Of a stretch of DNA of 64,000 nt, positions 18,445 to 27,158 are shown piece after piece. This stretch comes from Terribacillus aidingensis (GTDB taxonomy: Bacteria > Bacillota > Bacilli > Bacillales > Amphibacillaceae), in NCBI RefSeq assembly GCF_040703035.1, contig NZ_CP159996.1, forward strand, positions 3,134,001-3,198,000, in the 5' to 3' direction. Within the stretch, counting starts at the first letter, position 1. Every line of letters begins with the position of its first letter. A model generated the notes under the pieces. The model was not told where the DNA came from. It saw only the letters and a list, made by a program, of their open reading frames with translations, and made no database searches. The position numbers were made by a program, and so were the translations under genes.

Positions 18445-18753
18445 TTACACCTCCAATGCATCGATGATTTTCAAGGCGATGGCTTCATCTGTCTCGATCA
18501 TCGTGTTCAGCGTTTCAATCACCAAGGAGGAGATGCGTGCATAGTGATCTTGCAATTCCATGAATTTATCATTCGCTTCAGGATAAGCTTCAATTGCTTC
18601 CATCGCTTTTCCTTCTTGATAAAATTTCGTGTTTTTTATAGTCTCGATTGCAGGCACGGCATTCGACTGCAGATCTTCCATAATAGCCATGAGCTGCTTA
18701 TACATATCCGTGATTTCTATCGGATCAATCGTGATTTTCCCACTAGCCGCCAT
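18445..18753 (-). CDS. Small helical type VII secretion partner, EsxD-like position
   Basis: A 102-residue all-helical acidic protein with no membrane segment and no WXG. It sits between the EsaE-like gene and the toxin gene with only a few bases on each side, exactly where esxD lies in S. aureus (about 105 residues). EsxD pairs with EsxB and is co-secreted. The assignment rests on size, helical character and position, not on clear sequence similarity that I can confirm. Confidence 0.7.
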   Translation of the reverse strand: MAASGKITIDPIEITDMYKQLMAIMEDLQSNAVPAIETIKNTKFYQEGKAMEAIEAYPEANDKFMELQDHYARISSLVIETLNTMIETDEAIALKIIDALEV

Positions 18754-19461
18754 CTATCTTACCCCCTCTTTCTGTCGATATGGGAAGTCCAATGCATCAA
18801 ATAATACCTTCATAAACCAATATTGACTTGCATGATAGTACTGCTTCTCTGTCGTATCAATCATAATCAGCTTGTCATGTTCCGAGAGGACAAGCCATTG
18901 CTGATAATGGTCCGGGTTGCTTGCGACCTGCGGCTTCACCCGGGGATGGAAAAGTTCTATATTTGCGATATTATTCGTTACACCAAGCTCGTTGATCGCT
19001 GCCCTTTCCTCAGCCGGCAGCTCTCGCCGCAGGAAATGTTTTTCTTCTTCGGCAGGCTCACGATTCAGAAGCGGTACTTTCTCGCTAAGCAATTTCAGAA
19101 CAAGCGGCTTGGCCATCACATAGAGTTTGTACTCCTTCTCCGCTGTCTCTACAAGAATGATTACTTCTTCCGCTTGCTTCTCCCGAAACGCGAACATAAG
19201 GTTATTGATCCGCACATATTTTTGGCTGAAGAAGTATTCGTACAACGTTTTAATAATCACAGCACCCGATTTCGTCAGCTTGCCTTCCTCTGTGAAAATG
19301 CCTTTCTGAATCAAGCGTTTATGCGCCCGACTCCAAGGTTCTTCTCCCTGCAGCTGATAGATCTTTTTGTCCGGCAGGCCAAATAAAGCCTCCGCATCAA
19401 ACGCCGCAGCGAGTAAATAGAGCTCGGTCACATGAAAGGTATCCCTATCTGGCTGCGTCAT
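18754..19461 (-). CDS. DUF5081-type protein, candidate EsaE-like chaperone of the toxin
   Basis: A 235-residue soluble protein, first four codons overlapping the esxB-like gene (ATGA junction at 19458-19461). The sequence opens with a THVTELYLLAAAFDAEALFGLP-like segment (residues 8-29) and has a mixed alpha/beta pattern without membrane helices. Its place between the EsxB-like and EsxD-like genes matches esaE, whose product binds EsaD in the cytoplasm and guides it to the secretion machine. Family name DUF5081 is from recall. If correct it would recognise the toxin's N-terminal region. Confidence 0.7.
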   Translation of the reverse strand: MTQPDRDTFHVTELYLLAAAFDAEALFGLPDKKIYQLQGEEPWSRAHKRLIQKGIFTEEGKLTKSGAVIIKTLYEYFFSQKYVRINNLMFAFREKQAEEVIILVETAEKEYKLYVMAKPLVLKLLSEKVPLLNREPAEEEKHFLRRELPAEERAAINELGVTNNIANIELFHPRVKPQVASNPDHYQQWLVLSEHDKLIMIDTTEKQYYHASQYWFMKVLFDALDFPYRQKEGVR

Positions 19462-19760
19462 AGGCTCTTCACTTCCTTCACCAAATTATGGTTTTGGAAA
19501 TCAGATTGGTAGTTCTCTATATTATCCAGCGCTTTCTTCTGCAAAGAGGCGGCATCCTTAAGATCAGCATGATACTGAAGCAGCAGCTCCAAGTAAGCAA
19601 GGAAGCTGTCACGTGACTTTCCTTCCCAGTTGGATCCTTGCACGAGCGAAAGCAGGGCTTCTCCTTGTGCATACGTATTATCCAATGATTCCTTCAGCTT
19701 TGCTGCCGATGATATCGCTGTTTCCAATTCAGCTTGATCGATCATCACATCCTTTGCCAT
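19458..19760 (-). CDS. WXG100 family protein, EsxB-like
   Basis: A 100-residue helical hairpin protein with the WXG-type turn GSNWEGKSRDSF at about residues 49-60, close to the GSDWEG turn of S. aureus EsxB. WXG100 proteins are small secreted substrates and partners of type VII systems. AGGAGG lies upstream of the ATG. It is three bases after the EsxC-like gene and overlaps the next gene by four bases, so the operon is tightly coupled. Confidence 0.88.
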   Translation of the reverse strand: MAKDVMIDQAELETAISSAAKLKESLDNTYAQGEALLSLVQGSNWEGKSRDSFLAYLELLLQYHADLKDAASLQKKALDNIENYQSDFQNHNLVKEVKSL

Positions 19761-19763
19761 AGC

Positions 19764-20102
19764 TTAGTCCTCCTCCGCTTCTTCCATTGCTTTACGCTTA
19801 TAATGAAGATATCGTTCATATGCCCGATCACTCGCCGTAACGAGCTTACTGCGATATTCCTTCTCGTTATCCAAGTAATCCGTCAGCTTTTTATCAAGCC
19901 GCTCCTGCGCTGGTATGAAGTTATTACTCGGAATAGCATCCTCTGCCATACACGGTACACTCCCTTTATAGGAAGAAAAATAAGACTCCGCTTCGCTTAC
20001 CAGCTTGTCATGTTCTGCTTTCGCTTCTTCCAGCTTGTTGTAAAGCTTAAGGTAGTCGTCTCTTTTTGCTTCCGTAGCTGTCTTAAACCATAAAAACGCC
20101 AT
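19764..20102 (-). CDS. Small helical protein at the EsxC position
   Basis: A 112-residue charged helical protein, probably starting at ATG 20102 (AAAGGG upstream); a 21-codon longer reading lacks a ribosome site. There is a single CMAEDAIPSNNFIPAQERL loop between two long helices. It is the first gene of the six-gene block and corresponds by order and size to esxC, a secreted partner in S. aureus (130 residues). No membrane segment. The call rests mainly on synteny. Confidence 0.68.
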   Translation of the reverse strand: MAFLWFKTATEAKRDDYLKLYNKLEEAKAEHDKLVSEAESYFSSYKGSVPCMAEDAIPSNNFIPAQERLDKKLTDYLDNEKEYRSKLVTASDRAYERYLHYKRKAMEEAEED

Positions 20103-20325
20103 CTTTTCAGCCCTTTCTGCCTCTTGATTCGAATTCTGAGGTTTCAGCCAATCAGTAAAATACATTTATATCCACTTATCTTCATTCATTCTATTATGAA
20201 TCGCACCTGTATCAACGACCTACTCTCAAAATGCGTCAAAGCTACTAACAAGAAACATGCAAATTCAAGTCTTTTGTTATACAGAAATTGAAGTAATACA
20301 GGAAAAAAGATACAAACATCCAATT

Positions 20326-20371
20326 AAACAACAAAAGCCAGTGAATATGTACTTCAAAGGTACTCACTGGC
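20326..20371 (-). terminator. Terminator between two type VII effector operons
   Basis: The stem GCCAGTGA/TCACTGGC (20337-20344, 20364-20371) is followed by a T-rich run on the minus strand. It ends the DUF5082/DUF5344/membrane-protein transcript before the EsxC-like gene. Confidence 0.8.
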
Positions 20372-20415
20372 ATAAGTTATCTACGTTTAAACATCACAAG
20401 CAGATTCATATCCTA

Positions 20416-20784
20416 TTATTTTACTTTTATTAATTGGAACCAATTTTTCGAACCATAAATAATACAGACAAAAAAGAGCACAACAGCCACTGCAGCTATT
20501 ATTGGTGCAATCATGACACCTATAATCAAGCAGACCATGGCAGCTATAAAAAGAAGCAATGCAGTCATATTGATTCTTACCTCCACATTAGCCTCATCTA
20601 CTACCTCCAGTTCCTTACTGCCAAAGAACCACTGCTTGGCCTTCAGCTTTACAGCCTCATCGCCAAGGCTGATAGTCGTATCCTCATCATTGCCGAGTTT
20701 TGCAGTATGCTGCCCATCTACATATAAAGCAACCCTAGCTAATCCACCCATCATACCTGTATTACGTTTCACATGAATCGCCAT
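20416..20784 (-). CDS. Small membrane protein in the type VII island, unknown
   Basis: A 122-residue protein. The N-terminal 70 residues form a beta-rich cytoplasmic part (VALYVDGQHTAKLGNDEDTTI), followed by a long hydrophobic region of two helices (about 74-112) and a short basic tail. AGGAG precedes the ATG. It is the third gene after the DUF5082/DUF5344 pair, where an LXG toxin would normally be, so it may be a leftover immunity-type protein or an unrelated membrane protein. I do not recognise a family. Confidence 0.5.
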   Translation of the reverse strand: MAIHVKRNTGMMGGLARVALYVDGQHTAKLGNDEDTTISLGDEAVKLKAKQWFFGSKELEVVDEANVEVRINMTALLLFIAAMVCLIIGVMIAPIIAAVAVVLFFVCIIYGSKNWFQLIKVK

Positions 20785-20797
20785 GCAGTGATCACTC

Positions 20798-21082
20798 CTA
20801 TCCTATTGTAAAAGCATCAATAGCTTTAGCCACTGTCTGTTCGAATTTCTCGAGGGAATCCACAGCATCTTGGCTTGCCTCTACATGCTGCACTGCCATG
20901 TCCTGATATTCTTTTATAAGACTATTCAGCGATACATTGATATCATTGATTTTCGCCTGGACATCAAGCATCTCCCGGCCGCTGCCTCTATCTAGTTTTC
21001 CAGATTCGAAATTAGTCAGGGAATTTTGGAGATTCGTCAATTTCTGCTGAACATGATCTGCTTTTAATCTGATTTCACTCAT
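20798..21082 (-). CDS. DUF5344 (YwqI-like) LXG-associated helical protein
   Basis: A 94-residue helical protein beginning MSEIRLKAD, like B. subtilis YwqI. Its ATG overlaps the stop of the upstream DUF5082 gene (ATGA at 21079-21082), so the pair is coupled. In B. subtilis and streptococci such proteins bind the LXG domain of a toxin and are needed for its export. Here no LXG gene follows, which leaves the pair orphaned unless it serves a toxin elsewhere. Confidence 0.82.
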   Translation of the reverse strand: MSEIRLKADHVQQKLTNLQNSLTNFESGKLDRGSGREMLDVQAKINDINVSLNSLIKEYQDMAVQHVEASQDAVDSLEKFEQTVAKAIDAFTIG

Positions 21083-21495
21083 GACTGCAGCTCCTTCTTC
21101 CGATCTGCACGAAGTCGTTCTAATGAATTTTGTTTTGTCGCCATCTGCATCTGACATGAATCGATTTCCGCAATAAGCATGCCCTTCGCCTGCTCTAACG
21201 CTTCCAGAACTCGCTGCACCTCATTTTGAGCCACATCTTTAAAGCTAGCCGACAGCTCTCCATTACGGAAAGCATCAAATTTATCTGCAAGCTCTCCCTT
21301 CCACGTCTGCGCTGTCAAATCGATATCCTGCCAATATTTCCTGCTTTCTTCATAATCCCCTTGCAGACCTGAGATTTCCGAAATCGCACGTTCAAGGCGC
21401 TGCACTTCTTCTTGCTTTTGGAGCACTTGCCCACGCAACCCATTGATTGAACTATTCATACTGCGGATTTGACTATCTATGGAAGCTAAAGACAT
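21079..21495 (-). CDS. DUF5082 (YwqH-like) LXG-associated helical protein
   Basis: A 138-residue coiled-coil protein (SLASIDSQIRSMNSSINGLR at the start, heptads throughout), of the length and type of YwqH. The ATG at 21495 has AGGAGG at proper spacing; the in-frame ATG three codons earlier directly abuts the ribosome site and is unlikely. A WKGELADKFDAF stretch (near residues 65-76) resembles a WXG-type turn. First gene of a three-gene transcript that ends at the terminator near 20337. Confidence 0.82.
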   Translation of the reverse strand: MSLASIDSQIRSMNSSINGLRGQVLQKQEEVQRLERAISEISGLQGDYEESRKYWQDIDLTAQTWKGELADKFDAFRNGELSASFKDVAQNEVQRVLEALEQAKGMLIAEIDSCQMQMATKQNSLERLRADRKKELQS

Positions 21496-22027
21496 TCCAA
21501 TCATCCTCCTTGCTTTGCATCACACCGCACAAAACTTCATCACTACTACAGTAAAGGATTCCCAGAAAAAAATCTGTAAGACTTCTGCCTTGTTTTTCCA
21601 AAATACGACCGAATTGTACTGGTAAAAAGGTTGTGGATTTAGGAGACAGCCCATTTAGCTTCGACGCAACTTGAATCTATCGGCGAGGGTATCTATTACA
21701 AACTTTTAAAAATTTCATCCATGTTCCTCCTCAATAACTGAAGTACAGCTGTCATAAAGTCAGGACATATGTATAGTATCTGGAATTTCAGTTATGCATC
21801 ATTTCCCCGTCCAGAACCATTTAAATCAAAATTATGTAATTATTTGGCATATAAATCCAACAAAACGGGTACTCAGATAGCGTAAAAAGCACTGATAAGA
21901 GCAAATATAACTATTTCCCTAGACACGATGTGAAAATACCCAAGGAAAAAGGTACTTAATACTCTACAAATTGGAAATTGAATTCGTTAGGGTGAAAATA
22001 ACAGTTTTTATGGAAAGGAGCCCTTCC
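21496..22027. other. Divergent intergenic region between type VII operons
   Basis: About 530 bases without a gene, between two divergent effector operons. It must hold the promoters of both. The segment near 21595-21634 (TTTTTCCAAAATACGA then ACTGGTAAAAAGG) resembles sequence upstream of the LXG gene near 57890-57928, so it may be a shared regulatory element. No coding frame or strong hairpin was seen. Confidence 0.45.
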
Positions 22028-22306
22028 ATGAGCGGAGAAATTAAAATTAACCAAGCCGAGGCTCAAAAAGGCATCCAAGAAATGAGTGATGCCCTGCAAG
22101 CATTGCAAAAACAGCTCGGCGAAACAATGGACGGCATTAAAAATATGCGCATGAGTGATATTTACAACGAAATTAAACAAGAATACGAAAACCTTATCGG
22201 TCAGTTCATCACGCTGTTTCAAGATAACATAGCTGTAACAGAGACAGCCGTACAGGAACTAGTCGAACTGGATCGAGAACTTGGCGATAACATTGCTTTA
22301 AAATAA
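22028..22306 (+). CDS. TIGR04197/DUF3130-type secretion partner of the LXG toxin
   Basis: A 92-residue helical protein beginning MSGEIKINQAEAQKGIQEM, typical of the SACOL2603-type (TIGR04197/DUF3130) family of WXG100-like proteins. AAAGGAG lies upstream of the ATG. It is 20 bases before the LXG toxin gene, the usual place for such LXG-associated proteins (Lap type), which bind the LXG domain and are exported with it. No membrane segment or WXG motif. Confidence 0.82.
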   Translation: MSGEIKINQAEAQKGIQEMSDALQALQKQLGETMDGIKNMRMSDIYNEIKQEYENLIGQFITLFQDNIAVTETAVQELVELDRELGDNIALK

Positions 22307-22326
22307 ACAACTGAGGAGGAAGTACG

Positions 22327-23865
22327 TTGAAAGAGTTCGCGGTCAAGGAAATTCACAAAGGCACAGAAACGTCCAAGATAGATCTAGACGCGCTTTCTGA
22401 ACAACTATCAAACCTGCAGCAAAAAGTGAGGAATCTTTATAGCTTAGAAGAAGCTCTAAAAGGAGAAACAGGCAAGGCTATCCGATCTTTTTACAACGAA
22501 ATCCATACCCCATTCATCACCTTCCTGCTTCAATCCATGGAAAATTACAAAGACAGACTGGATAAGATGAAGAGCGACGTCCAATCCTTCGAACCCAACC
22601 ACCAGGGTTATATAAGTGAAGGTTTTCTAAACGACGAGCTGCACCCTGGACTTGATCAAGCTAAATCCAAGGTTGCCAGTGTCTCCGAGAACATCAATTC
22701 CGTATTATCCGGTGTGGCGGATATTACATATATAACAAAAATCAGTTATTCCGATTTTGAAACAAGTATTGAAGGCGGCAAACGTCAGATAGATGATGTC
22801 ATTAAGGATCTTAGCGAACTCGACAGCAAACACGCATCAAAGCTGCAGGAAACACAAAGTGATCTGGATAAAATGAAAAAGTATCTGTCCGAATTGACCA
22901 CCGGATTAAGTAGCGGCACTATATCGATCAGTGAATTCGATATGGCCTCCCTGCAGGATATGAATGCTTATATTAATGTCATTCAGCAAAGTTATGGAAA
23001 TGGAAATATTGAGATCACGGAGGATAATATTGAGTATCTTCCTATGGCTGCGATTGCTGCTGCAACGAAAAATGCGGAAAAAGGGATGGATGAAGGTCCT
23101 CTCACTATCGTACAGAACGCCTACAAGAGCCTCGAGAAAGGTGAAATAACTAGAAAAGAATATAATGATATTCTCTCTACTGCTAGTAATAAAAATGGTT
23201 CTGATACAGATAAGACCGATACATTTATTGAATACACCAATAAAAATTGGGATAAGATTGGCCTTGATGTTACCAAGGATGGTGTAGCCAATGGAATTGA
23301 ACAACTTGGTATATATATAGAAAAATCCGCTCATTCCGATGGTATGAAATTAGTTAGAGATATTTCATCAGGAACAGTGGGAATAACAACTAGAACTGCT
23401 AGAGGCAGAGCTAGTCGAATTAACAATAAGTTTGATCTAGGCAGTAAGCTAGCTAGTGGCGGCAAGTTTCTCGGAAAGTATGGACTCCCTGGGGCAACTG
23501 CTGTGTATGGTACGTATGAAGATATGAGCAAGAAAGACAAGACTTTTGGTGAGGCAGTTGCTCACAATGGAGCTTCATTTGGTCTGGGAACGGTTACAAT
23601 GCTTGGAACCGCAGCCCTCGTTTCCAATCCTGGCGGATGGGCTGTATTAGGATCTATAGTCGTAGGTACAGGAGTTTCACATTTATTTAATTATGCTTAC
23701 GATAACAATATTTGGGGACTTCAAGATGGTTTAGATACTATTGGCGGAAAAATAGATGATGCCTGGAATTCAACTGTAGATTCCGTACAGGAAATAGGAG
23801 AAGGTATAAAAGACGGCATAGAATCTTTAAGTAATCCTATGACTTATGTGAGGTGGATGTATTAA
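22327..23865 (+). CDS. LXG-domain type VII toxin with TspA-like membrane-active C-terminus
   Basis: A 512-residue protein starting at TTG (GAGGAGG upstream). Residues 1-200 are an LXG-type helical domain (KAIRSFYNEIHTPFITFLL is characteristic). A middle region follows, and then a Gly/Ala-rich hydrophobic C-terminus at about 385-465 (GKYGLPGATAVYGTY, GLGTVTMLGTAALVSNPGGW). No nuclease motif is present. This resembles S. aureus TspA, a type VII toxin that depolarises membranes. The next gene encodes a DUF443 membrane protein, the family of the TspA antidote TsaI, and overlaps the toxin stop. The toxic activity is inferred from this pairing. Confidence 0.83.
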   Translation: MKEFAVKEIHKGTETSKIDLDALSEQLSNLQQKVRNLYSLEEALKGETGKAIRSFYNEIHTPFITFLLQSMENYKDRLDKMKSDVQSFEPNHQGYISEGFLNDELHPGLDQAKSKVASVSENINSVLSGVADITYITKISYSDFETSIEGGKRQIDDVIKDLSELDSKHASKLQETQSDLDKMKKYLSELTTGLSSGTISISEFDMASLQDMNAYINVIQQSYGNGNIEITEDNIEYLPMAAIAAATKNAEKGMDEGPLTIVQNAYKSLEKGEITRKEYNDILSTASNKNGSDTDKTDTFIEYTNKNWDKIGLDVTKDGVANGIEQLGIYIEKSAHSDGMKLVRDISSGTVGITTRTARGRASRINNKFDLGSKLASGGKFLGKYGLPGATAVYGTYEDMSKKDKTFGEAVAHNGASFGLGTVTMLGTAALVSNPGGWAVLGSIVVGTGVSHLFNYAYDNNIWGLQDGLDTIGGKIDDAWNSTVDSVQEIGEGIKDGIESLSNPMTYVRWMY

Positions 23866-24503
23866 TGCATGGAGAGATCAGAAGATTAAAGGGAAATTTA
23901 AGGTATAGAATATTAAATATCAATGAAGATTATTACTTAATAGACACTGGGGCATCTCCATGGAAAGCTATATCTCCTTTCCTTTTTCTATTATTTAGTA
24001 ACCCAGGTTATAAGATTGATAAAGAAACCGCCTTACAGCTCTTAACTAATGAAAAAGTTCAAACAAGAAAATTTGCTCAGTACAGCTTGATCCCAGGAGG
24101 AATTGCAATTACGTTTTCCGGATTTCTAACATCAATAACAGATCGGATGCACATCAGTAGCACCATTCCAATTAATATTATTATCACTATTATATCATCA
24201 GTATTGATCCTTTTAACTTTTGGGTTTATCTTAAAAAAATTAAAACAAAACGTCGAGAATACTATTGACTATAATGAGCTACCAAAGCAAGAGATTAAGA
24301 TATACATGCCCAAGATATCACATATTACAAAGATTTCATTTTTTAGTCTTTTTTTCATAACTGTTTCGGTCTGTGCTCTGATTATATTTATTCAAAATAA
24401 TTATCTCTTTGCACTTTTAATTGGATTAGTTATGTTATTATTATTTCTTTTCTTAGGTGGATTAGGACTAGATCATGGTAAATACAAAATAAAATTTAAA
24501 TAG
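23865..24503 (+). CDS. DUF443 family membrane immunity protein (TsaI-like)
   Basis: A 212-residue polytopic membrane protein with about five helices. The N-terminal pattern KGNLRYRILNINEDYYLIDTG, followed by a hydrophobic stretch, matches DUF443 proteins such as TsaI. The ATG at 23865 overlaps the toxin's TAA by one base and has GAGGTGG eight bases upstream; the GTG at 23853 is less likely. Expected role: sits in the cytoplasmic membrane and blocks the TspA-like toxin in producer and kin cells. Confidence 0.82.
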   Translation: MHGEIRRLKGNLRYRILNINEDYYLIDTGASPWKAISPFLFLLFSNPGYKIDKETALQLLTNEKVQTRKFAQYSLIPGGIAITFSGFLTSITDRMHISSTIPINIIITIISSVLILLTFGFILKKLKQNVENTIDYNELPKQEIKIYMPKISHITKISFFSLFFITVSVCALIIFIQNNYLFALLIGLVMLLLFLFLGGLGLDHGKYKIKFK

Positions 24504-24514
24504 GAGGAATGGTT

Positions 24515-24811
24515 ATGCTCCCTATTGGATCAATCGTCTATCTTAATGAAGGAACAAGTAAATTAATGATCCTCAACCGCGGCCCCATTATAGAGCTTAA
24601 CGGGGAACAAAAAATGTTCGATTATTCAGCTTGTGTTTATCCTCAAGGATTGGTTGCTGATAGTGTCCTTTACTTTAATGAAGAAAACATTGATGAAGTA
24701 ATTTTTGAAGGATTTAAAGATAGTGACGAGGATCGCTTCCATTCCTTATATAAGCAATGGCTTGAGGAAAACGAGATTCAAAAAGGCGTTGTTAGCAGTC
24801 CATTGAAATAA
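24515..24811 (+). CDS. DUF4176 family protein
   Basis: A 98-residue soluble protein with the family opening MLPIGSIVYLNEGTSKLMILNRGP. The ATG at 24515 is chosen over the one six bases earlier because AGGAGG at 24502-24507 then has proper spacing. DUF4176 genes are common companions of LXG toxin loci; their biochemical job is unknown, though a role in secretion or toxin handling is plausible. It follows the first DUF443 gene by 11 bases and is followed by a terminator. Confidence 0.88.
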   Translation: MLPIGSIVYLNEGTSKLMILNRGPIIELNGEQKMFDYSACVYPQGLVADSVLYFNEENIDEVIFEGFKDSDEDRFHSLYKQWLEENEIQKGVVSSPLK

Positions 24812-24821
24812 AACAACAGAC

Positions 24822-24851
24822 AAAGCATCAAGATTCTTGGTGCTTTATTCT
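24822..24851 (+). terminator. Terminator of the LXG operon
   Basis: The 11-bp stem AAAGCATCAAG/CTTGGTGCTTT (one G-T pair) is followed by T-rich sequence, 10 bases after the DUF4176 stop. Confidence 0.82.
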
Positions 24852-25106
24852 GTTACATCTATTTTCTAATTAGTACTACAATAAAGATCTAAGGTGTTGG
24901 TATTATGAGCAGATAATTCATAGTAACAATGTTCTTTATAGGACGGCTATAGACAGTGGTAATTACAAAATAAACATATAGTAGAAGGATCATTTGCCAA
25001 TTAAGCAATGAACACTTAACGAAAGTGGAATCACCCTATAAAGAAGTTGCAAGGTTTAAGACAATTTCATAAAAGAATGACTCTTCAAACACAAGGAGAT
25101 CATGAT

Positions 25107-25805
25107 ATGAATTCCGAAGTTATTGTCATCTTAAAAAACTTTAGATATAACCTTATAAGGATAGATGAGGATTACTATATCTTGGATAGGGATAAGCCCT
25201 ACGCACTGGTTTATTTCCTACCTTTCATATACTGGATGCTTCCTAAACGAGCAACAAAAATTAGTGCGCAATCAGCTCAACAACTGCAAACTGTAAGCCT
25301 CAATAATACAGATACGGGAGGCTCTAGTTTTGTTTATGCAAGTATTTCCATGACGATTGCCAACTTTTTAGCACCACTTGCTTATATGTTTGAAATTGAT
25401 GTATCACCAGTATTAGCAGGTTTCATTGTATTTCTGTTGCTATCATCCGCTTTGTATTTCCGCTTTACGGTTAGTAAAATCAGTAAACGCTCCTTGATGA
25501 GACAGTTAAGATTACAAGATCATCATGACTACTGCTCAATGTGGATTATACCAAGATCATTAAAGATAATTGCGATGATGCTCTTCATGTGTCCTGTTTT
25601 ATTATTCATGATTTCTGGTACAATTTATGGCTTTATAAGAGATGGAAGTTTATTCATACTGTTTCTTTCTACCTTTTTCTTTATCCTTTTGCTCTTCATG
25701 AATATAGTAACTGTCTTACCCGGTAAGAGTACAATGAGATTCTGGCTTAGAAAAAAGAAAAATACTGAATCCACAATTTTAGATAACGGCAGCAGCAGCC
25801 TGTAA
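25107..25805 (+). CDS. Second DUF443 membrane immunity protein, orphan
   Basis: A 232-residue membrane protein with the same N-terminal pattern as the first DUF443 protein (LKNFRYNLIRIDEDYYILDRD, then PFIYWMLPKR) and about five helices. ATG 25107 has AGGAG eight bases upstream. It lies beyond the LXG operon terminator with about 255 bases of its own upstream sequence, so it is expressed separately. In S. aureus, strings of tsaI-like genes follow tspA and probably protect against toxin variants made by other strains; the same is likely here. Confidence 0.8.
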   Translation: MNSEVIVILKNFRYNLIRIDEDYYILDRDKPYALVYFLPFIYWMLPKRATKISAQSAQQLQTVSLNNTDTGGSSFVYASISMTIANFLAPLAYMFEIDVSPVLAGFIVFLLLSSALYFRFTVSKISKRSLMRQLRLQDHHDYCSMWIIPRSLKIIAMMLFMCPVLLFMISGTIYGFIRDGSLFILFLSTFFFILLLFMNIVTVLPGKSTMRFWLRKKKNTESTILDNGSSSL

Positions 25806-25847
25806 TATTCTTACTCAAAACATGTTTCTGACTATTTCTAGTCAAAT

Positions 25848-25880
25848 AGAAAAGCCTCCCTTCGCAAACAGCAAAGGGAG
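25848..25880 (-). terminator. Terminator of codBA
   Basis: The 10-bp stem CTCCCTTCGC/GCAAAGGGAG (25856-25865, 25871-25880, with one G-T pair) is followed by TTTTCT on the minus strand. Confidence 0.75.
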
Positions 25881-25889
25881 ACCTTTTCC

Positions 25890-27158
25890 TTATCTATCAA
25901 ACGTAACTTTCTCAGAAACTTCACCAAGAGTCAATTTCGTTTCCCTCGGCTTCGTCTCCGCAATAACCTCACCATTCCGTACAGAATAAAGCACTGCAGC
26001 TTGCTTCCGAATCGCTTCGTATTCATTCTCTGCTTCCAGAACGATCAGATTAGCTGGCTTTCCTTCTTCAATGCCGTACTTGTCTTCGATATGCAGTGTT
26101 CTTGCGCTGTTTGCTGTGATCATGTCGATGCTATTAACAATTTGGTCGTAGCCCATCAGCTGTGTGACGTGGATGCCCATGTGCAGGACTTGCAGCATGT
26201 TGCCTGTTCCTAGCGGGTACCATGGGTCAAAGATATCGTCATGCCCAAAGCTGACGTTGATACCTGCTTCTTGGAGCTCTTTCACTCTTGTGATTCCTCT
26301 TCGTTTCGGATATGTGTCAAAGCGTCCTTGAAGATGGATGTTGACTAATGGATTGGCTACCATGTTGATATTGGATAGTTTCAGCAGCCGGAATAGCTTT
26401 GAAGTGTAGGCATCGTTATAGGAGCCCATAGCTGTTGTATGGCTGGCTGTCACTCGTTCGCCCATGCCATAGCGATGCGCTTCTGCGGCTACTACCTCGA
26501 CAAAACGAGATTGTTCATCGTCGATTTCATCACAATGGATATCAACGAGACGATCGTATTTTTCCGCTAATTTAAATGCTGTCTGCAAGGACTCCACGCC
26601 GTACTCTCTCGTAAACTCGTAATGCGGGATGCCGCCGACAACATCTGCTCCCATGCGGAGTGATTCTTCCAGCAGTTCCTCACCATTTGGATACGATAAA
26701 ATTCCTTCCTGGGGGAAAGCAACAAGCTGTAAATCAACATAAGATGCCATCTCTTCTTTTACTTCAAGCAATGCCTTTAAAGCTGTTAATTCTGGATCTG
26801 TCACATCGACATGCGTACGCACATGCTGGATACCTTGTGCAATCTGCCATTTCAACGCTTGCTTCGCCCGTGTTTTTACATCCTCCAGTGTGAGCAGCTC
26901 TTTCCGTTCCGCCCAGCGCTGAATCCCTTCAAACAACGTCCCGCTTTCATTCCAGTTTGGCTCTCCTGCTGTCAGCGTCGTATCCAGGTGGATATGCGGT
27001 TCAATAAATGGCGGCAGTACTAGGTTCCCCTGCACATCCATGATTTGCTCGTCTCGGCTTGCTTCGATCGATGGAGCGATTCTTTCAATCTTTCCTTCTG
27101 TGATTTGTATTTGCCAGAGGCCTTCTTTATTTCTTAGTTTCGCATTAGTAATAATCAT
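25890..27158 (-). CDS. codA: Cytosine deaminase
   Basis: A 422-residue amidohydrolase that converts cytosine to uracil and ammonia in pyrimidine salvage. Metal-ligand motifs are visible: EPHIHLD near residue 53-59, the HCDE and ASHTTAM motifs mid-protein, and [13 protein letters not shown] with the catalytic Asp. The length matches E. coli CodA (427). The start overlaps the codB stop by four bases, giving translational coupling. Control is through the PyrR attenuator upstream of codB. Confidence 0.94.
   Translation of the reverse strand: MIITNAKLRNKEGLWQIQITEGKIERIAPSIEASRDEQIMDVQGNLVLPPFIEPHIHLDTTLTAGEPNWNESGTLFEGIQRWAERKELLTLEDVKTRAKQALKWQIAQGIQHVRTHVDVTDPELTALKALLEVKEEMASYVDLQLVAFPQEGILSYPNGEELLEESLRMGADVVGGIPHYEFTREYGVESLQTAFKLAEKYDRLVDIHCDEIDDEQSRFVEVVAAEAHRYGMGERVTASHTTAMGSYNDAYTSKLFRLLKLSNINMVANPLVNIHLQGRFDTYPKRRGITRVKELQEAGINVSFGHDDIFDPWYPLGTGNMLQVLHMGIHVTQLMGYDQIVNSIDMITANSARTLHIEDKYGIEEGKPANLIVLEAENEYEAIRKQAAVLYSVRNGEVIAETKPRETKLTLGEVSEKVTFDR

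Noticed and set aside
17959..18804. A 281-codon plus-strand frame opposite the EsaD-like toxin
   Set aside because: Long but Phe/Ile/Cys-rich, no ribosome site, fully covered by the toxin and the EsxD-like gene on the minus strand.
16000..26000. Type VII secretion machine genes within the effector island
   Set aside because: No FtsK/SpoIIIE-type ATPase, EssB-like pseudokinase or EsaA-like membrane protein is encoded anywhere in the window.
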